From a virus, in the IMG/VR virus record IMGVR_UViG_3300021440_000033, positions 1-50,892 of that record: a stretch of DNA of 50,892 bases; one strand, written 5' to 3'. Position 1 is the first letter of the stretch, and every line of letters begins with the position of its first letter. The notes beneath the pieces were generated by a model. That model was not told the origin of the DNA and made no database searches. It saw nothing but the letters and a program-made list of their open reading frames with translations. This document shows, piece after piece, positions 24,837-32,656 of the stretch. The position numbers and the translations under genes are program-made.

Positions 24837-25649
24837 ATGGGACAAACATCGAAATCATTCGTTGAGTGGTATAACACTCTCGAAGAGCCAATGCGCTCAC
24901 AAGCAATCGCGAACTTCAACAAACCAACTGAAGATCGTCAACTCCAACTCACCAGGGAACTTTCACAGCCTCGTTATCTTGCTGAGGCCATCGAAAAAGG
25001 ATTCTGCTTTGGCTGTGCTCCTGAGGGTAAAGAGTACTGGGAAAATGTTGTAAAAGATGCTTTTGAACATGCGGGGTTCCCGACAATTCGTGAACAGCTG
25101 TCTTCATTCGAGGACAAGGACATTGCTGCTAAAGCAATTGCCAACTATGATGCAAACCTGGCAATGAACAGTGATGCTATCCGTGCAGAGCGTGAGAAAG
25201 AAGTAGCCCCGCTGAGAAGTATGGCAATGGAAGTTTCCTTCAACCCTTCTCAGACTTCTGAAGGAAAAGATTTCTGGCAGAATGTTTATACCCAGGAACA
25301 GGAAAAAGAGAATACGGACATCACTCCTACTCCTGAGCAGAAGAGGGAACTGGATATCCTGCTGCGTGAAGAAGCCAAGGCTATGCTCATTGCCAACGGT
25401 GCTCCCGGGTTCATGATCAAAGCCATCCTGGATGGACATTTCCCTGACATTGCGGATGTTCCTTATACCACAGATGATGGTAAGGAACTGGATTCAGAGA
25501 AAGCTGATGACGGTATTGCTGAAATGCTGTCTGCCATGTTCGGGACTGCTGGCTCTGATCAGCCTGACGATCTGAAAGAGGAAGCTCCCGATGATGTCAT
25601 GTCTGAACTTGAGAAGGACATGGACGATCAATCCGCTGACTCCAATTAA
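24837..25649 (+). CDS. Phage protein with repeated EGK-YW motif (270 aa)
   Basis: A 270-aa acidic protein. It begins with a W-Y-N-T-L-E-E-P segment (residues 10-18) and carries two copies of a motif: APEGKEYWENV near 60-70 and TSEGKDFWQNV near 138-148, each followed by a helix. This layout (W..LEE, A..GF.FG.APEGK.YW) matches a phage family I have seen widely in Bacteroidota and other phages, of unknown function. The C-terminal 60 residues are very acidic. A DNA-mimic or host-protein-binding role is possible but speculative. Confidence 0.65.
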   Translation: MGQTSKSFVEWYNTLEEPMRSQAIANFNKPTEDRQLQLTRELSQPRYLAEAIEKGFCFGCAPEGKEYWENVVKDAFEHAGFPTIREQLSSFEDKDIAAKAIANYDANLAMNSDAIRAEREKEVAPLRSMAMEVSFNPSQTSEGKDFWQNVYTQEQEKENTDITPTPEQKRELDILLREEAKAMLIANGAPGFMIKAILDGHFPDIADVPYTTDDGKELDSEKADDGIAEMLSAMFGTAGSDQPDDLKEEAPDDVMSELEKDMDDQSADSN

Positions 25650-25818
25650 AAAATAATGATCAAGGTATGCGTATAGAAGAGGTAAGCATTTAAATCGATA
25701 CCTGTCTGGCAAATGTCGAGAGAAGCACCCTCTACTCGGCCTGTAAAAGGATCTATCTCCATGAGTAGATTTAGTGAGCCTGATAAACAAAGCCTTGATC
25801 ATTTTTATTCTCATCATT

Positions 25819-25980
25819 ATGAACAAACAACACAGACTTATTTTTGCAATAATCCTGTTCCTGATCTCCACTGTGTTTGTACCAATTATCTTTAATCATA
25901 TCAACCCATGGCTTGGAATCATAAGTGGACTTGTATTGTTGTATTTCTTCATTCGTGAAATCATTAAATTCGTAAAATAA
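25819..25980 (+). CDS. Small membrane protein (53 aa)
   Basis: Start at MNKQHRLIFAIILFL (25819). Two hydrophobic spans, about 7-24 and 28-47, with a basic tail IREIIKFVK. It ends 1 bp before the SPFH lipoprotein start, so the two are probably co-expressed. The 169-bp spacer upstream (25650-25818) holds no gene I can support; a 60-codon frame at 25713-25895 overlaps and is rejected. Confidence 0.55.
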   Translation: MNKQHRLIFAIILFLISTVFVPIIFNHINPWLGIISGLVLLYFFIREIIKFVK

Positions 25981-25981
25981 C

Positions 25982-26788
25982 ATGAAAAAACTATTCTCAT
26001 TACCATTGATTATTATCTCGATTGTTCTTCTTTCGAGCTGTTCCCGCGTTGCCCCCAATTTCTATGGTGTTCTCATGGAGAACTATGGCAAAAACGGAAA
26101 ATCTGACTATACTCGTTGTTCAGGACGTGTCTGGACAGCATCACCAGGCACTGAGCTCTTCCAAGTTCCTGCCTTTGAGCAGAGAGCTGATTTCGAAAGT
26201 CGTGTACTACATTTAAAAGCTGCTGATAATACAGAATTTACAGCCAGGCCGTTATATAGTTACGAAGCTATCCCTGATCGTGTTGTTGATCTTGTATTCC
26301 AGAATGCTCGATTATCCGATGGAGACACTAGTGGATCATTTATGCGAGCCCTGGAAAATAACATTCTTGAACCACATATATACGATATTATCAAAGAAGC
26401 ATCCAGAAGTTATCCAACTGATACACTTATGGCAGAAGGTGGTTCTCTTCGATTTGAACGTCATGTAGAAGCTATTGTCCGGGAATCCTTTAAAGCAAGT
26501 GGCCTTGAACTAAAAACGTTTTCAGCTAATCTTGATTTTACTGATAAGGTCAAGGCTAAGATTGATAGCAGAAATGAGGTCAATACCAATATTTCTGTTC
26601 TTGATCAGCAGATTATGGAGCAACGAAAACGAAACGAATTAGCTGCCCTAAAAGCTCAGGAAAACATTATTCTATCCAAGGGTATTACCCCTGAAATTTT
26701 AAAGCAACAGTTCATTGATAAATGGGACGGAGCTACGCCTTTGTATGGTACCATGCCAGTATCTCTGTTCAAAACAGTAGATAAGTAA
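25982..26788 (+). CDS. SPFH (band 7)-like lipoprotein
   Basis: A 268-aa protein with a lipoprotein signal: basic MKK start, hydrophobic core, lipobox LSSC with Cys at residue 20. The mature part has an SPFH-like order: a beta-rich domain (AADNTEFTARPLYSYEAI near 80-97), then helices and a charged coiled coil (about 195-235, EQRKRNELAALKAQENI). SPFH proteins such as HflK/HflC, stomatin and prohibitin form membrane rings that regulate proteases; they are usually anchored by a TM helix, so lipid anchoring is notable. It sits 2 bp upstream of a membrane protein. Confidence 0.65.
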   Translation: MKKLFSLPLIIISIVLLSSCSRVAPNFYGVLMENYGKNGKSDYTRCSGRVWTASPGTELFQVPAFEQRADFESRVLHLKAADNTEFTARPLYSYEAIPDRVVDLVFQNARLSDGDTSGSFMRALENNILEPHIYDIIKEASRSYPTDTLMAEGGSLRFERHVEAIVRESFKASGLELKTFSANLDFTDKVKAKIDSRNEVNTNISVLDQQIMEQRKRNELAALKAQENIILSKGITPEILKQQFIDKWDGATPLYGTMPVSLFKTVDK

Positions 26789-26790
26789 TC

Positions 26791-27297
26791 ATGAACTGGT
26801 ATAAATTATTCTATTGGCTTACTGTAGCCGACAATGCGAAGGTTTTCTTTATTGTATTTATTGTCATCTTCACACTTATTTCAGCTGTATCGTGGATCAT
26901 TTGGTTCGCGTCTTTTGATGATACCCGTAATGATGACAAGAGACGGGCAGAAAGAAAGACAATGCTTAAATGGATATTCTGGAGTACACCCATGATGGTG
27001 TTATTCTGGTCTCTGTTCGTATTCACACCTAGCAAAAGAGATTCTCTCCTTATTATTGCTGGAGGTGGAGCAATGAACTTTCTTACTCAGGATTCAGCTT
27101 CAAAACAGATCCCAAAAGAGTTATCCAATTTTGTTTTAGGAGAACTTAAAACTATGTCTCAGGATGTTAAGGTAAAACTTGGCGTTCAGACGCAAAAAGA
27201 GAAGATCCTGGATGAGGCAAAAAAGATGACTACGGATCAATTACTTGAGAAGATGAAGCTTGATTCGAATTTTGCTAAGATCATATTGAAAGAATAA
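26791..27297 (+). CDS. Two-span membrane protein, likely partner of the SPFH lipoprotein
   Basis: A 168-aa protein starting MNWYKLFYWLTVADNAKVFF. Two hydrophobic spans (about 17-40 and 58-75) are followed by a soluble segment with GGGAMNFLTQDSASKQIP and a charged helical tail (KEKILDEAKKMTTDQLLEK). It starts 2 bp after the SPFH gene. The adjacent lipoprotein and membrane protein probably form one envelope complex; that is inference. Confidence 0.6.
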   Translation: MNWYKLFYWLTVADNAKVFFIVFIVIFTLISAVSWIIWFASFDDTRNDDKRRAERKTMLKWIFWSTPMMVLFWSLFVFTPSKRDSLLIIAGGGAMNFLTQDSASKQIPKELSNFVLGELKTMSQDVKVKLGVQTQKEKILDEAKKMTTDQLLEKMKLDSNFAKIILKE

Positions 27298-27375
27298 ATG
27301 AAATTGTCTGGTTACATAAAACAGAGAAACAGACGGGACCTGAGTCCTTTGCCAAAGGATGTTGTTTTATTGTAA
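27298..27375 (+). CDS. Possible 25-aa peptide
   Basis: Begins immediately after the preceding TAA and encodes MKLSGYIKQRNRRDLSPLPK plus DVVLL. It is basic. The frame contains the hairpin TCCTTT-GCC-AAAGGA (27352-27366 region), followed by T-rich sequence, so the locus could instead be a weak terminator. Kept as a low-confidence gene. Confidence 0.3.
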   Translation: MKLSGYIKQRNRRDLSPLPKDVVLL

Positions 27376-27449
27376 GATGGTGAGGTAATCCCTCGGCAAG
27401 TGACGCCTTAGTGTGTCAGCTATTCCACTTGGCAGTGGTCAGACAATAT

Positions 27450-27523
27450 AGGGATGTAACTCAATTGGTAGAGCAGGTACTTATCCATAGTCCTAGTTAC
27501 ATGTTCGAGTCATGTCGTCCCTG
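27450..27523 (+). tRNA. tRNA with an unusual anticodon arm, isotype uncertain
   Basis: Acceptor AGGGATG (27450-27456) pairs with CGTCCCT (27516-27522); TA follows, then the D-arm ACTC-AATTGGTA-GAGC, and ACATG-TTCGAGT-CATGT is a perfect T-arm. Discriminator G; CCA is not encoded. The anticodon arm is 18 nt instead of 17. The best fold is GG(T)ACT-tatccat-AGTCC: 5 bp with a bulged T and a 7-nt loop whose second base is A instead of the near-universal U33. That loop would read TCC (glycine), but the isotype is uncertain. Confidence 0.75.
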
Positions 27524-27549
27524 CAAATAATCACCAAATACACACACAA

Positions 27550-27807
27550 ATGAAACACAAATCAGTTTTATGGGAGCTATGGTTGATAATCATGCTCTTA
27601 TCCTTACGTCCTGCATTTCGGATACTTACTTGTAAGCTGTCCCGAACATTCTGGGGGAATGCTGGTGTCTATAAATTCTATGAGTACTGGGCTTATACTG
27701 ATCGAGTAGCCAAGGAAAATATAGAACCAGATCCTTATTTTTCTAGTCCTGCTTGGTTAGAATTTGAAGAAAAGAGAAACAATGAAGCCCAAAAAGAGAA
27801 TGCTTAA
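27550..27807 (+). CDS. Hypothetical protein with one membrane span (85 aa)
   Basis: Starts MKHKSVLWELWLIIMLLSL: one hydrophobic span at about 6-22 after a basic start, then a basic and aromatic region and a charged C-terminus (EEKRNNEAQKENA). It overlaps the next gene by 26 bp. Function unknown. Confidence 0.5.
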   Translation: MKHKSVLWELWLIIMLLSLRPAFRILTCKLSRTFWGNAGVYKFYEYWAYTDRVAKENIEPDPYFSSPAWLEFEEKRNNEAQKENA

Positions 27808-28153
27808 AGACATGTTCCTCAAAGGATTCTGCAAGATTATGCCTATATATCGAAAAGCCAAAGAGCGTGAACTTAAACTTTACCGATCAATGCTGCGTGA
27901 CTATAGGAATTATCACAAAAAGTATGGACGAGGTACCGATAATCTCAAGTTCGGATTCTACTACTATCTGTTTTTTCAGCATGGTATCAATGTATGCGAA
28001 GATGACTTTCAGAGAATGAAGCATATTCCAGTATTGTTAGCGTTACGGCCACCTAATATTGAAACAGATCATTGGTTTACTCCAGCTGATCTTAAGCCAA
28101 GAATAGGAATATTAAGAATGGCTATAAAGATTCTTGAAAGAAGATTAGAATGA
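27782..28153 (+). CDS. Basic helical protein (123 aa)
   Basis: Start at MKPKKRMLKDMFLKGFC (27782), six codons downstream of the first in-frame ATG at 27764, to reduce overlap. The protein is strongly basic and helical at both ends, with a Phe/Tyr-rich centre (FGFYYYLFFQHG). Possibly nucleic-acid binding or membrane-associated; family not recognised. Confidence 0.5.
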   Translation: MKPKKRMLKDMFLKGFCKIMPIYRKAKERELKLYRSMLRDYRNYHKKYGRGTDNLKFGFYYYLFFQHGINVCEDDFQRMKHIPVLLALRPPNIETDHWFTPADLKPRIGILRMAIKILERRLE

Positions 28154-28172
28154 TCACATTATACACACCGCA

Positions 28173-28649
28173 ATGAAAACAAAATTCATCACATTCATCA
28201 TTTTGCTCATTATTCTTCTTATCATGAGCTTTATGATTGATTACGGGATATTATCTCGTACCATGGGCACTTATGTCTCTATTATTCTCTCATCTATCGT
28301 AGGAGTCATGTTTTATGACTATTACTACAATTTCAAGATGGAAAATTATCGAAGACTACCAAAGAATAACTATATCTTCAACGCTAAGGGATATAGAAGT
28401 GCTCAATGGGGATATGATACCCGATTACAGATCGTTACCTTCGACGAACTTCATCATGATCATCCTGTTCTTAAAGAACACTGTATTACGATAGAAATTC
28501 TTGAAGGATTCTCAGATTTACACATCATTGTTCGAAGAGATTGCGATACAACACATGAAGTTGTTGGAATTATAAAATCACATTCTCATTCCACTGCTTA
28601 TGAGCAGACCGTTATGTATTGCCAGGCTTATAAAGTACCCGAGATATGA
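28173..28649 (+). CDS. Membrane-anchored protein (158 aa)
   Basis: Two N-terminal hydrophobic spans, about 4-22 and 32-52, followed by a soluble domain with many His (FDELHHDHPVLKEHC and KSHSHST). It could bind a metal ion, which is inference. The next gene starts within its last codons. Confidence 0.55.
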   Translation: MKTKFITFIILLIILLIMSFMIDYGILSRTMGTYVSIILSSIVGVMFYDYYYNFKMENYRRLPKNNYIFNAKGYRSAQWGYDTRLQIVTFDELHHDHPVLKEHCITIEILEGFSDLHIIVRRDCDTTHEVVGIIKSHSHSTAYEQTVMYCQAYKVPEI

Positions 28650-28822
28650 AGTTTCGGGTACGTAGCCCTTACATAGGGAAAATCAAACAGCGGTTCATCT
28701 TTGTTGAACGTAAGATTGAGATTACCACAAACAATATCAAAGAAGACGTTGAGGAACTTATAGATCCTTACTGTACTATTGAAGTTGTAGAGGTAGTCAT
28801 CAATGACCTTGCACATTTTTAA
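28646..28822 (+). CDS. Small protein (58 aa)
   Basis: The frame encodes 58 residues starting MKFRVRSPYIGKIKQRF and ending VVINDLAHF. It is an alternating beta/helix fold of small size with no Cys-pair. The ATG overlaps the end of the upstream gene by 4 bp, as do most real genes here. Function unknown. Confidence 0.5.
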   Translation: MKFRVRSPYIGKIKQRFIFVERKIEITTNNIKEDVEELIDPYCTIEVVEVVINDLAHF

Positions 28823-28843
28823 CACACACTAATATTCCCAACA

Positions 28844-29281
28844 ATGGAAAAAGTTAATGGCACCACGCTCCCCGGTCTTAATGATCAACGCAAAGATATT
28901 CTTTGTGATGGTCTTACCAAACGAAAGATCGATTTCGAATTTAAGAAGGATGATGTTATCAAGATAGAGAATCGTTGCTATCAGATAAAGAAATCCTGGT
29001 TATCCGCACTAACACAGCAGGAGTACGAAGATCAACTCACTGAAAAAGAGAAGAGAAACGCACTCATTGCTAAAGCAAAAAAGCTGGGATTTAAAGAACC
29101 AGCCGACATCAAAACCGTCAGCAATCGCTCACTGCAGTCTTTCATCAGATATCGGACCAAGCTTGTTCTAGAAGTAGAACTTGCACCCATGTCAGGTGAT
29201 GTAGTCCTCCCGAAACACGAGTACCTATCAGAAATAGTCTTAAAGGCTTCTCTGTTCAAAATGTTCAAGACTGTACAATAA
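28844..29281 (+). CDS. Hypothetical protein (145 aa)
   Basis: A 145-aa basic protein with a small N-terminal beta region (RKIDFEFKKDDVIKIE), a long charged helix (about 62-85) and a C-terminal part ending FKMFKTVQ. It is the last gene before a strong terminator, so it likely ends the transcript. Family not recognised. Confidence 0.55.
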   Translation: MEKVNGTTLPGLNDQRKDILCDGLTKRKIDFEFKKDDVIKIENRCYQIKKSWLSALTQQEYEDQLTEKEKRNALIAKAKKLGFKEPADIKTVSNRSLQSFIRYRTKLVLEVELAPMSGDVVLPKHEYLSEIVLKASLFKMFKTVQ

Positions 29282-29300
29282 GTGTGTTTCATTGTTGTGT

Positions 29301-29348
29301 GCCAGCCTTCCTTCCCCAGATCATCGGGGAGGGGAGATCCTGGCTTTT
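29301..29348 (+). terminator. Strong two-stage intrinsic terminator
   Basis: GCCAG/CTGGC forms an outer 5-bp stem. Inside it TTCCTTCCCC pairs with GGGGAGGGGA (10 bp, two G-U) around a short loop. The outer stem is followed at once by TTTT. It separates the membrane-protein segment from the genes starting at 29360. Confidence 0.75.
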
Positions 29349-29359
29349 ACCTCGACATT

Positions 29360-29566
29360 ATGACAAACAACATCAAAGACTTACTTAAATATTTATTCTT
29401 CTGTCAAGTTCTTCTGGCGTTCTCATTGATAGCAGTAGTATTGGCGGTTGTAACAGAGAATATGTATTATCTCTCTGCTTCATTTGCCATCATTGCTATT
29501 GAGGAATATATTGAACATCAGATTAAGAAAAAGATAGACGAACTTCATAACAATAGAAATGGCTAA
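29360..29566 (+). CDS. Small membrane protein (68 aa)
   Basis: Start at MTNNIKDLLKYLFF (29360), just after the terminator; an earlier in-frame ATG lies inside the terminator stem region. Hydrophobic spans at about 11-32 and 37-50, then a charged tail HQIKKKIDELHNNRNG. Overlaps the next gene by 8 bp. Confidence 0.55.
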   Translation: MTNNIKDLLKYLFFCQVLLAFSLIAVVLAVVTENMYYLSASFAIIAIEEYIEHQIKKKIDELHNNRNG

Positions 29567-29843
29567 ACCAGATTGTTATACCTGTGTATATCGTAAAGAG
29601 ATACCAGGTGACGCTCATAGTCAGTGTAATCATCCTGACAACCAAGAACTATTATCAGATCCTCTCGCCTCTCTGGTTATGATACTAGGAAAGAGATCAG
29701 GGATTAAATCAGATCAAGAATTTGGAACCAAACTCAATGTCACAGGGAACCCACACGGGATAGCAAACGAATGGTTTATATGGCCTTTTTCGTATGACCC
29801 AATCTGGTTATTAAGCTGTGATGGATATACCCCAAAATCATGA
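29559..29843 (+). CDS. Cys-rich conserved phage protein (94 aa)
   Basis: Contains CYTCVYRKEIPGDAHSQC near residues 6-23 and LLSCDG at the C-terminus: four Cys and His suited to zinc binding. The pattern C..C.yr..pGdaHs.C, then GNPHGI, W.fWP and C.G is shared by a phage family I recognise, of unknown function. Its stop overlaps the next start as ATGA. Confidence 0.6.
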   Translation: MAKPDCYTCVYRKEIPGDAHSQCNHPDNQELLSDPLASLVMILGKRSGIKSDQEFGTKLNVTGNPHGIANEWFIWPFSYDPIWLLSCDGYTPKS

Positions 29844-29950
29844 CAAGACAAGACAAAAAGATAGCAATTCTACTCAGTGGAGCTGTTATTGGGCTCGTTG
29901 CAATTGCAGGATTCTTAGGTTATTGTGCTTGTTTTTTCGGACTCTTTTAA
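29840..29950 (+). CDS. 36-aa single-span membrane peptide
   Basis: The frame encodes MTRQDKKIAILLSGAVIGLV and continues hydrophobic to the end at FFGLF, with two Cys near the C-terminus. A basic N-terminus and one span of about 27 residues. Coupled by ATGA to the Cys-rich gene upstream. Confidence 0.5.
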   Translation: MTRQDKKIAILLSGAVIGLVAIAGFLGYCACFFGLF

Positions 29951-29959
29951 CACAACAAC

Positions 29960-31243
29960 ATGAAATACCTTAAAATCAGCAATGCTGGAGAAATTGAGAA
30001 TGCTGCTCTTTATCTCCTCGCATCAACGAAACGCGGACAGTCTGGAAAGATTGGACAGTTCGGATCAGGCAACAAGTATCAATTGTGCTTCTTTGCCAGA
30101 AATCACTATGATTATAAAGTCTTTGCGGGTACCCGGGAAATCGAGATATCTACAGTTCCTACCCAGTTAAGAGACCAAACAGTAAATGTCATCTACATTG
30201 ACGGAAAAGAAACATCCCTGACTGATCAGATGGGTCCCTCCTGGAAGTTATGGCAAGCAATCAGAGAAATCTATTGCAATGCCATTGATGAAGGAGGGCA
30301 GCGTATCGAAGTTGTTGATGAAATCGTTCCTGTTCATGGAGAGACGCAATTCTACATAGGCTTTAATGCTAGTATCCAAGATTTTATGGACAATTTCCAT
30401 CAGTATTTTGCCAACGATGAAGATGTCATATTCTCCTGTTCTGTAGGACGTATTCTTCGTAAAAGAGGAGACAAGAGAGCCAATATCTATCGTAAAGGTA
30501 TTAAGTGCTATGATGCCAGTAAAGACAGTGTGTTCGATTATGATCTGTATGATATCGAAATAAACGAGTCTCGGACCATTGAACGTGACTGGCAACTCTA
30601 TGAAGGGATCTGGAAGCTCATTCAAAGTTGTACGGATGAAGAGATTATCTTCCAAATCTTTAGCAAACTCCTTAAGGATGATGTTCTCGAAGGAGAGACA
30701 GGATTCTTGTGTACTCTTCGTAATACCTTCTTTCAGTCTGAAGAGTTTAAAAGGTTCCTATCTGAACGCAGAATCATTCCAATCACTTACGCGTCTTTCT
30801 TGACTGTCGAAGAACTCGCAAACTATATTGTAATTCCCCAAAAGATCTATAGTGAGTTTAAGATCCAAATTAAGAAGGATAAAGTATTTGATGACGTAAA
30901 ATCAAAAGGCAATGTTCTATATCGTACAGTAATACCAAGCCCAATGATTGAAGCCACTCTTAATCGTGCTCTAGAGTTCTTTAAAGAGTGTGATCTTGAA
31001 ATTCCATATGATATCCAGGTTGCTAAATTCGAAGATCGCAAAATATATGGAACTACTGATGATAATATTATCGTGCTATCTGATATTGGTATTGAAAGAG
31101 GAATTCAAGAAACGATAGATAGCATCATCGAGGAGTACATTCATATCAAATACAATTGCTTTGACAAGACCCGGGAAATGCAATCAGCCATTATCCGTGA
31201 ATGGATCGGGTACATGAAGAAGAAGAATACCTATCTGATATGA
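29960..31243 (+). CDS. GHKL-like ATPase-type protein with degenerate peptidase-like C-terminus
   Basis: A 427-aa protein, the largest in the early block. Residues 32-40 (GQFGSGNKY) look like a GHKL G2 loop and residues 102-112 (REIYCNAIDEG; E103, N107, D110) look like the N-box, but the order is G2 then N-box, the reverse of HSP90, MutL or histidine kinases, which suggests circular permutation. The C-terminal part has SIIEEYIHIKYNCFDKTRE, resembling an HExxH-type helix in which the first His is replaced. This combination matches a family of phage proteins I recognise as GHKL-like, function unknown. It is coupled by ATGA to the next gene. Confidence 0.65.
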   Translation: MKYLKISNAGEIENAALYLLASTKRGQSGKIGQFGSGNKYQLCFFARNHYDYKVFAGTREIEISTVPTQLRDQTVNVIYIDGKETSLTDQMGPSWKLWQAIREIYCNAIDEGGQRIEVVDEIVPVHGETQFYIGFNASIQDFMDNFHQYFANDEDVIFSCSVGRILRKRGDKRANIYRKGIKCYDASKDSVFDYDLYDIEINESRTIERDWQLYEGIWKLIQSCTDEEIIFQIFSKLLKDDVLEGETGFLCTLRNTFFQSEEFKRFLSERRIIPITYASFLTVEELANYIVIPQKIYSEFKIQIKKDKVFDDVKSKGNVLYRTVIPSPMIEATLNRALEFFKECDLEIPYDIQVAKFEDRKIYGTTDDNIIVLSDIGIERGIQETIDSIIEEYIHIKYNCFDKTREMQSAIIREWIGYMKKKNTYLI

Positions 31244-31464
31244 GAACCCAGGATGTAAGAGTTGGCGTTGAATATCTCTATCGTGGAAATGTCGTAACTG
31301 TCATCCAACGCATAAGAGGAGGAGAAACAAGCCAGCGAGAAATGCAAAGTGGGCAACTCTTTACAGGTTACAAACACAAACAGAAACGCTTTCTTCTCAG
31401 TAATGGGAAGGAAGTATATGCAAATTCACTATCAACCCTTAATACAAACAACAATGGCCTCTAA
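31240..31464 (+). CDS. Hypothetical basic protein (74 aa)
   Basis: Start at MRTQDVRVGVEYLYRG (31240) from the ATGA overlap with the GHKL-like gene. Small beta-rich protein with several Gly and basic residues; possibly an SH3-like barrel judged from G-V-E-Y-L-Y-R-G-N-V-V-T-V. Function unknown. Confidence 0.5.
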   Translation: MRTQDVRVGVEYLYRGNVVTVIQRIRGGETSQREMQSGQLFTGYKHKQKRFLLSNGKEVYANSLSTLNTNNNGL

Positions 31465-31759
31465 AACCATTCTCGTGGTCTATACTGACCGCAAAATCAC
31501 TCAGAAAGCTGAGATCACCAAGATGAAGAAGTATTCCTTCAACACCGAAGCTGACCTCAAAGTAGGAGACATGCTTTCATCCAGTGCTTACTCAACCAAT
31601 CTCCAGGTTGTTCGTGTTACCGAGTCTGCGTTCAAATACCACAACCCAGCAACCGGTGAAATGTCGAACTCATTCAACTCATCCAACCAGTCAGAGATCA
31701 AGAATCTCATTATCCGCGAGGATGATGAAGATACTGTCTATGCCTCAATCGTTGAGTAA
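31454..31759 (+). CDS. Conserved phage protein (101 aa)
   Basis: Start at MASKTILVVYTDRK (31454); the earlier in-frame ATG at 31349 lies inside the upstream gene. It contains KKYSFNTEADLKVGDML and TGEMSNS, features of a small family common in Bacteroidota phages (y.F.t...lk.GD..), unknown function. Overlaps the upstream gene by 11 bp. Confidence 0.6.
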   Translation: MASKTILVVYTDRKITQKAEITKMKKYSFNTEADLKVGDMLSSSAYSTNLQVVRVTESAFKYHNPATGEMSNSFNSSNQSEIKNLIIREDDEDTVYASIVE

Positions 31760-31766
31760 TACTATT

Positions 31767-31964
31767 ATGGATCCAGTATCCTATAAAGAAATCCCCACGG
31801 AGAAGCTCTCAGAGCTCCTCTGTGAGGGTTTTGATTTGTCTTATCAGCATGGTACCACACTATTATCGTCTCCGCTTACAGGGGTCGTAATAGACCTCGA
31901 ACACGAGAACGTAAAAGCCATCAGGATTAAAGACGAAGAAATCCATTTTTTTTACAATAAATAA
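31767..31964 (+). CDS. Hypothetical protein (65 aa)
   Basis: Start at MDPVSYKEIPTEKLSELL (31767). A 65-aa acidic alpha/beta protein ending IHFFYNK. The gene precedes the four-member paralog array by 13 bp. Family not recognised. Confidence 0.5.
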   Translation: MDPVSYKEIPTEKLSELLCEGFDLSYQHGTTLLSSPLTGVVIDLEHENVKAIRIKDEEIHFFYNK

Positions 31965-31977
31965 ATTTTTTACAACA

Positions 31978-32358
31978 ATGAAAAACAACGTATTAAGAAG
32001 TGAAGATCACTGGGAAGAACAGGAAATAGCTTCCTGGAAAACAGATCCTATTGATCCTAAAGTCTTCATCGAACAAGTAGCAGATCTTACTGGAAGATTA
32101 AACCCCAACAAAGATTATGCAAGTATGACAATTTGCGTAATCACCGAAGGCGACCTAACTACAGTACATTGCCCAATAAGTGGAAATATGGGCCTTATTG
32201 CAAGAGCAATAGTAAGAAGCATCATGACTGATGAGGATTTTGAGAAAATAATGCTCACAGCAATTGGATCGTTATGTGGAGAAGATCCTACGTATTTCGA
32301 CAAAATTAAAGACATCGCTAACGATTACCATAAATTCAAACAAAATGGCGGATTTTAA
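31978..32358 (+). CDS. Tandem paralog 1 (126 aa)
   Basis: First of four consecutive related proteins. Shared layout: N-terminal helix, two strands (ASMTICVITEGDLTTVH), a helix with small residues (IARAIVRSIM), an acidic turn (TDEDFEKIM) and a final helix (LTAIGSLCGEDPTYFDKI). It overlaps member 2 by 14 bp. Function unknown; tandem expansion points to a diversifying interaction role. Confidence 0.55.
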   Translation: MKNNVLRSEDHWEEQEIASWKTDPIDPKVFIEQVADLTGRLNPNKDYASMTICVITEGDLTTVHCPISGNMGLIARAIVRSIMTDEDFEKIMLTAIGSLCGEDPTYFDKIKDIANDYHKFKQNGGF

Positions 32359-32656
32359 AGTAGAGAATGCCTATGAGCATTTCAATGCAATAAAAGAAGG
32401 GATGCCAAAAGATGGCTCTGCAGTTCTTTTAGGAGTATATAAACCTCCTGATAATGAACGAAGGATGGTAATGACATTGGTAGGAGACACTATCACTCTT
32501 GGGAAAGTATTAATAGGATGTATGTTAGAGAACGAAGAAGTTCGTAAGGCAATGGTTATCGCCAATGCTTATGTATACGCCAACGATCCCGAGTATCAAG
32601 CCTTGACCAATATCGCTTTAAAACATTCAGACCAACTTCACAATGGAGAGGATTGA
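32345..32656 (+). CDS. Tandem paralog 2 (103 aa)
   Basis: Start at MADFKVENAYEHF (32345). Same layout as its neighbours: AVLLGVYKPPD strand, LVGDTITLGKVLIGCMLEN and then EEVRKAMVIANAYVYANDPE. The acidic turn before a helical NAY..YANDPE resembles D.DFEKIMLTAIGSL and NDP-like C-termini in the other members. Overlaps member 3 by 14 bp. Confidence 0.55.
   Translation: MADFKVENAYEHFNAIKEGMPKDGSAVLLGVYKPPDNERRMVMTLVGDTITLGKVLIGCMLENEEVRKAMVIANAYVYANDPEYQALTNIALKHSDQLHNGED

Noticed and set aside
25713-25895. A 60-codon plus-strand frame starting MSREAPSTRP
   Set aside because: It overlaps the better supported membrane protein at 25819-25980, which joins directly to the SPFH gene.
30248-30655. A 135-codon minus-strand frame
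   Set aside because: Antisense shadow of the GHKL-like gene, which has recognisable motifs.
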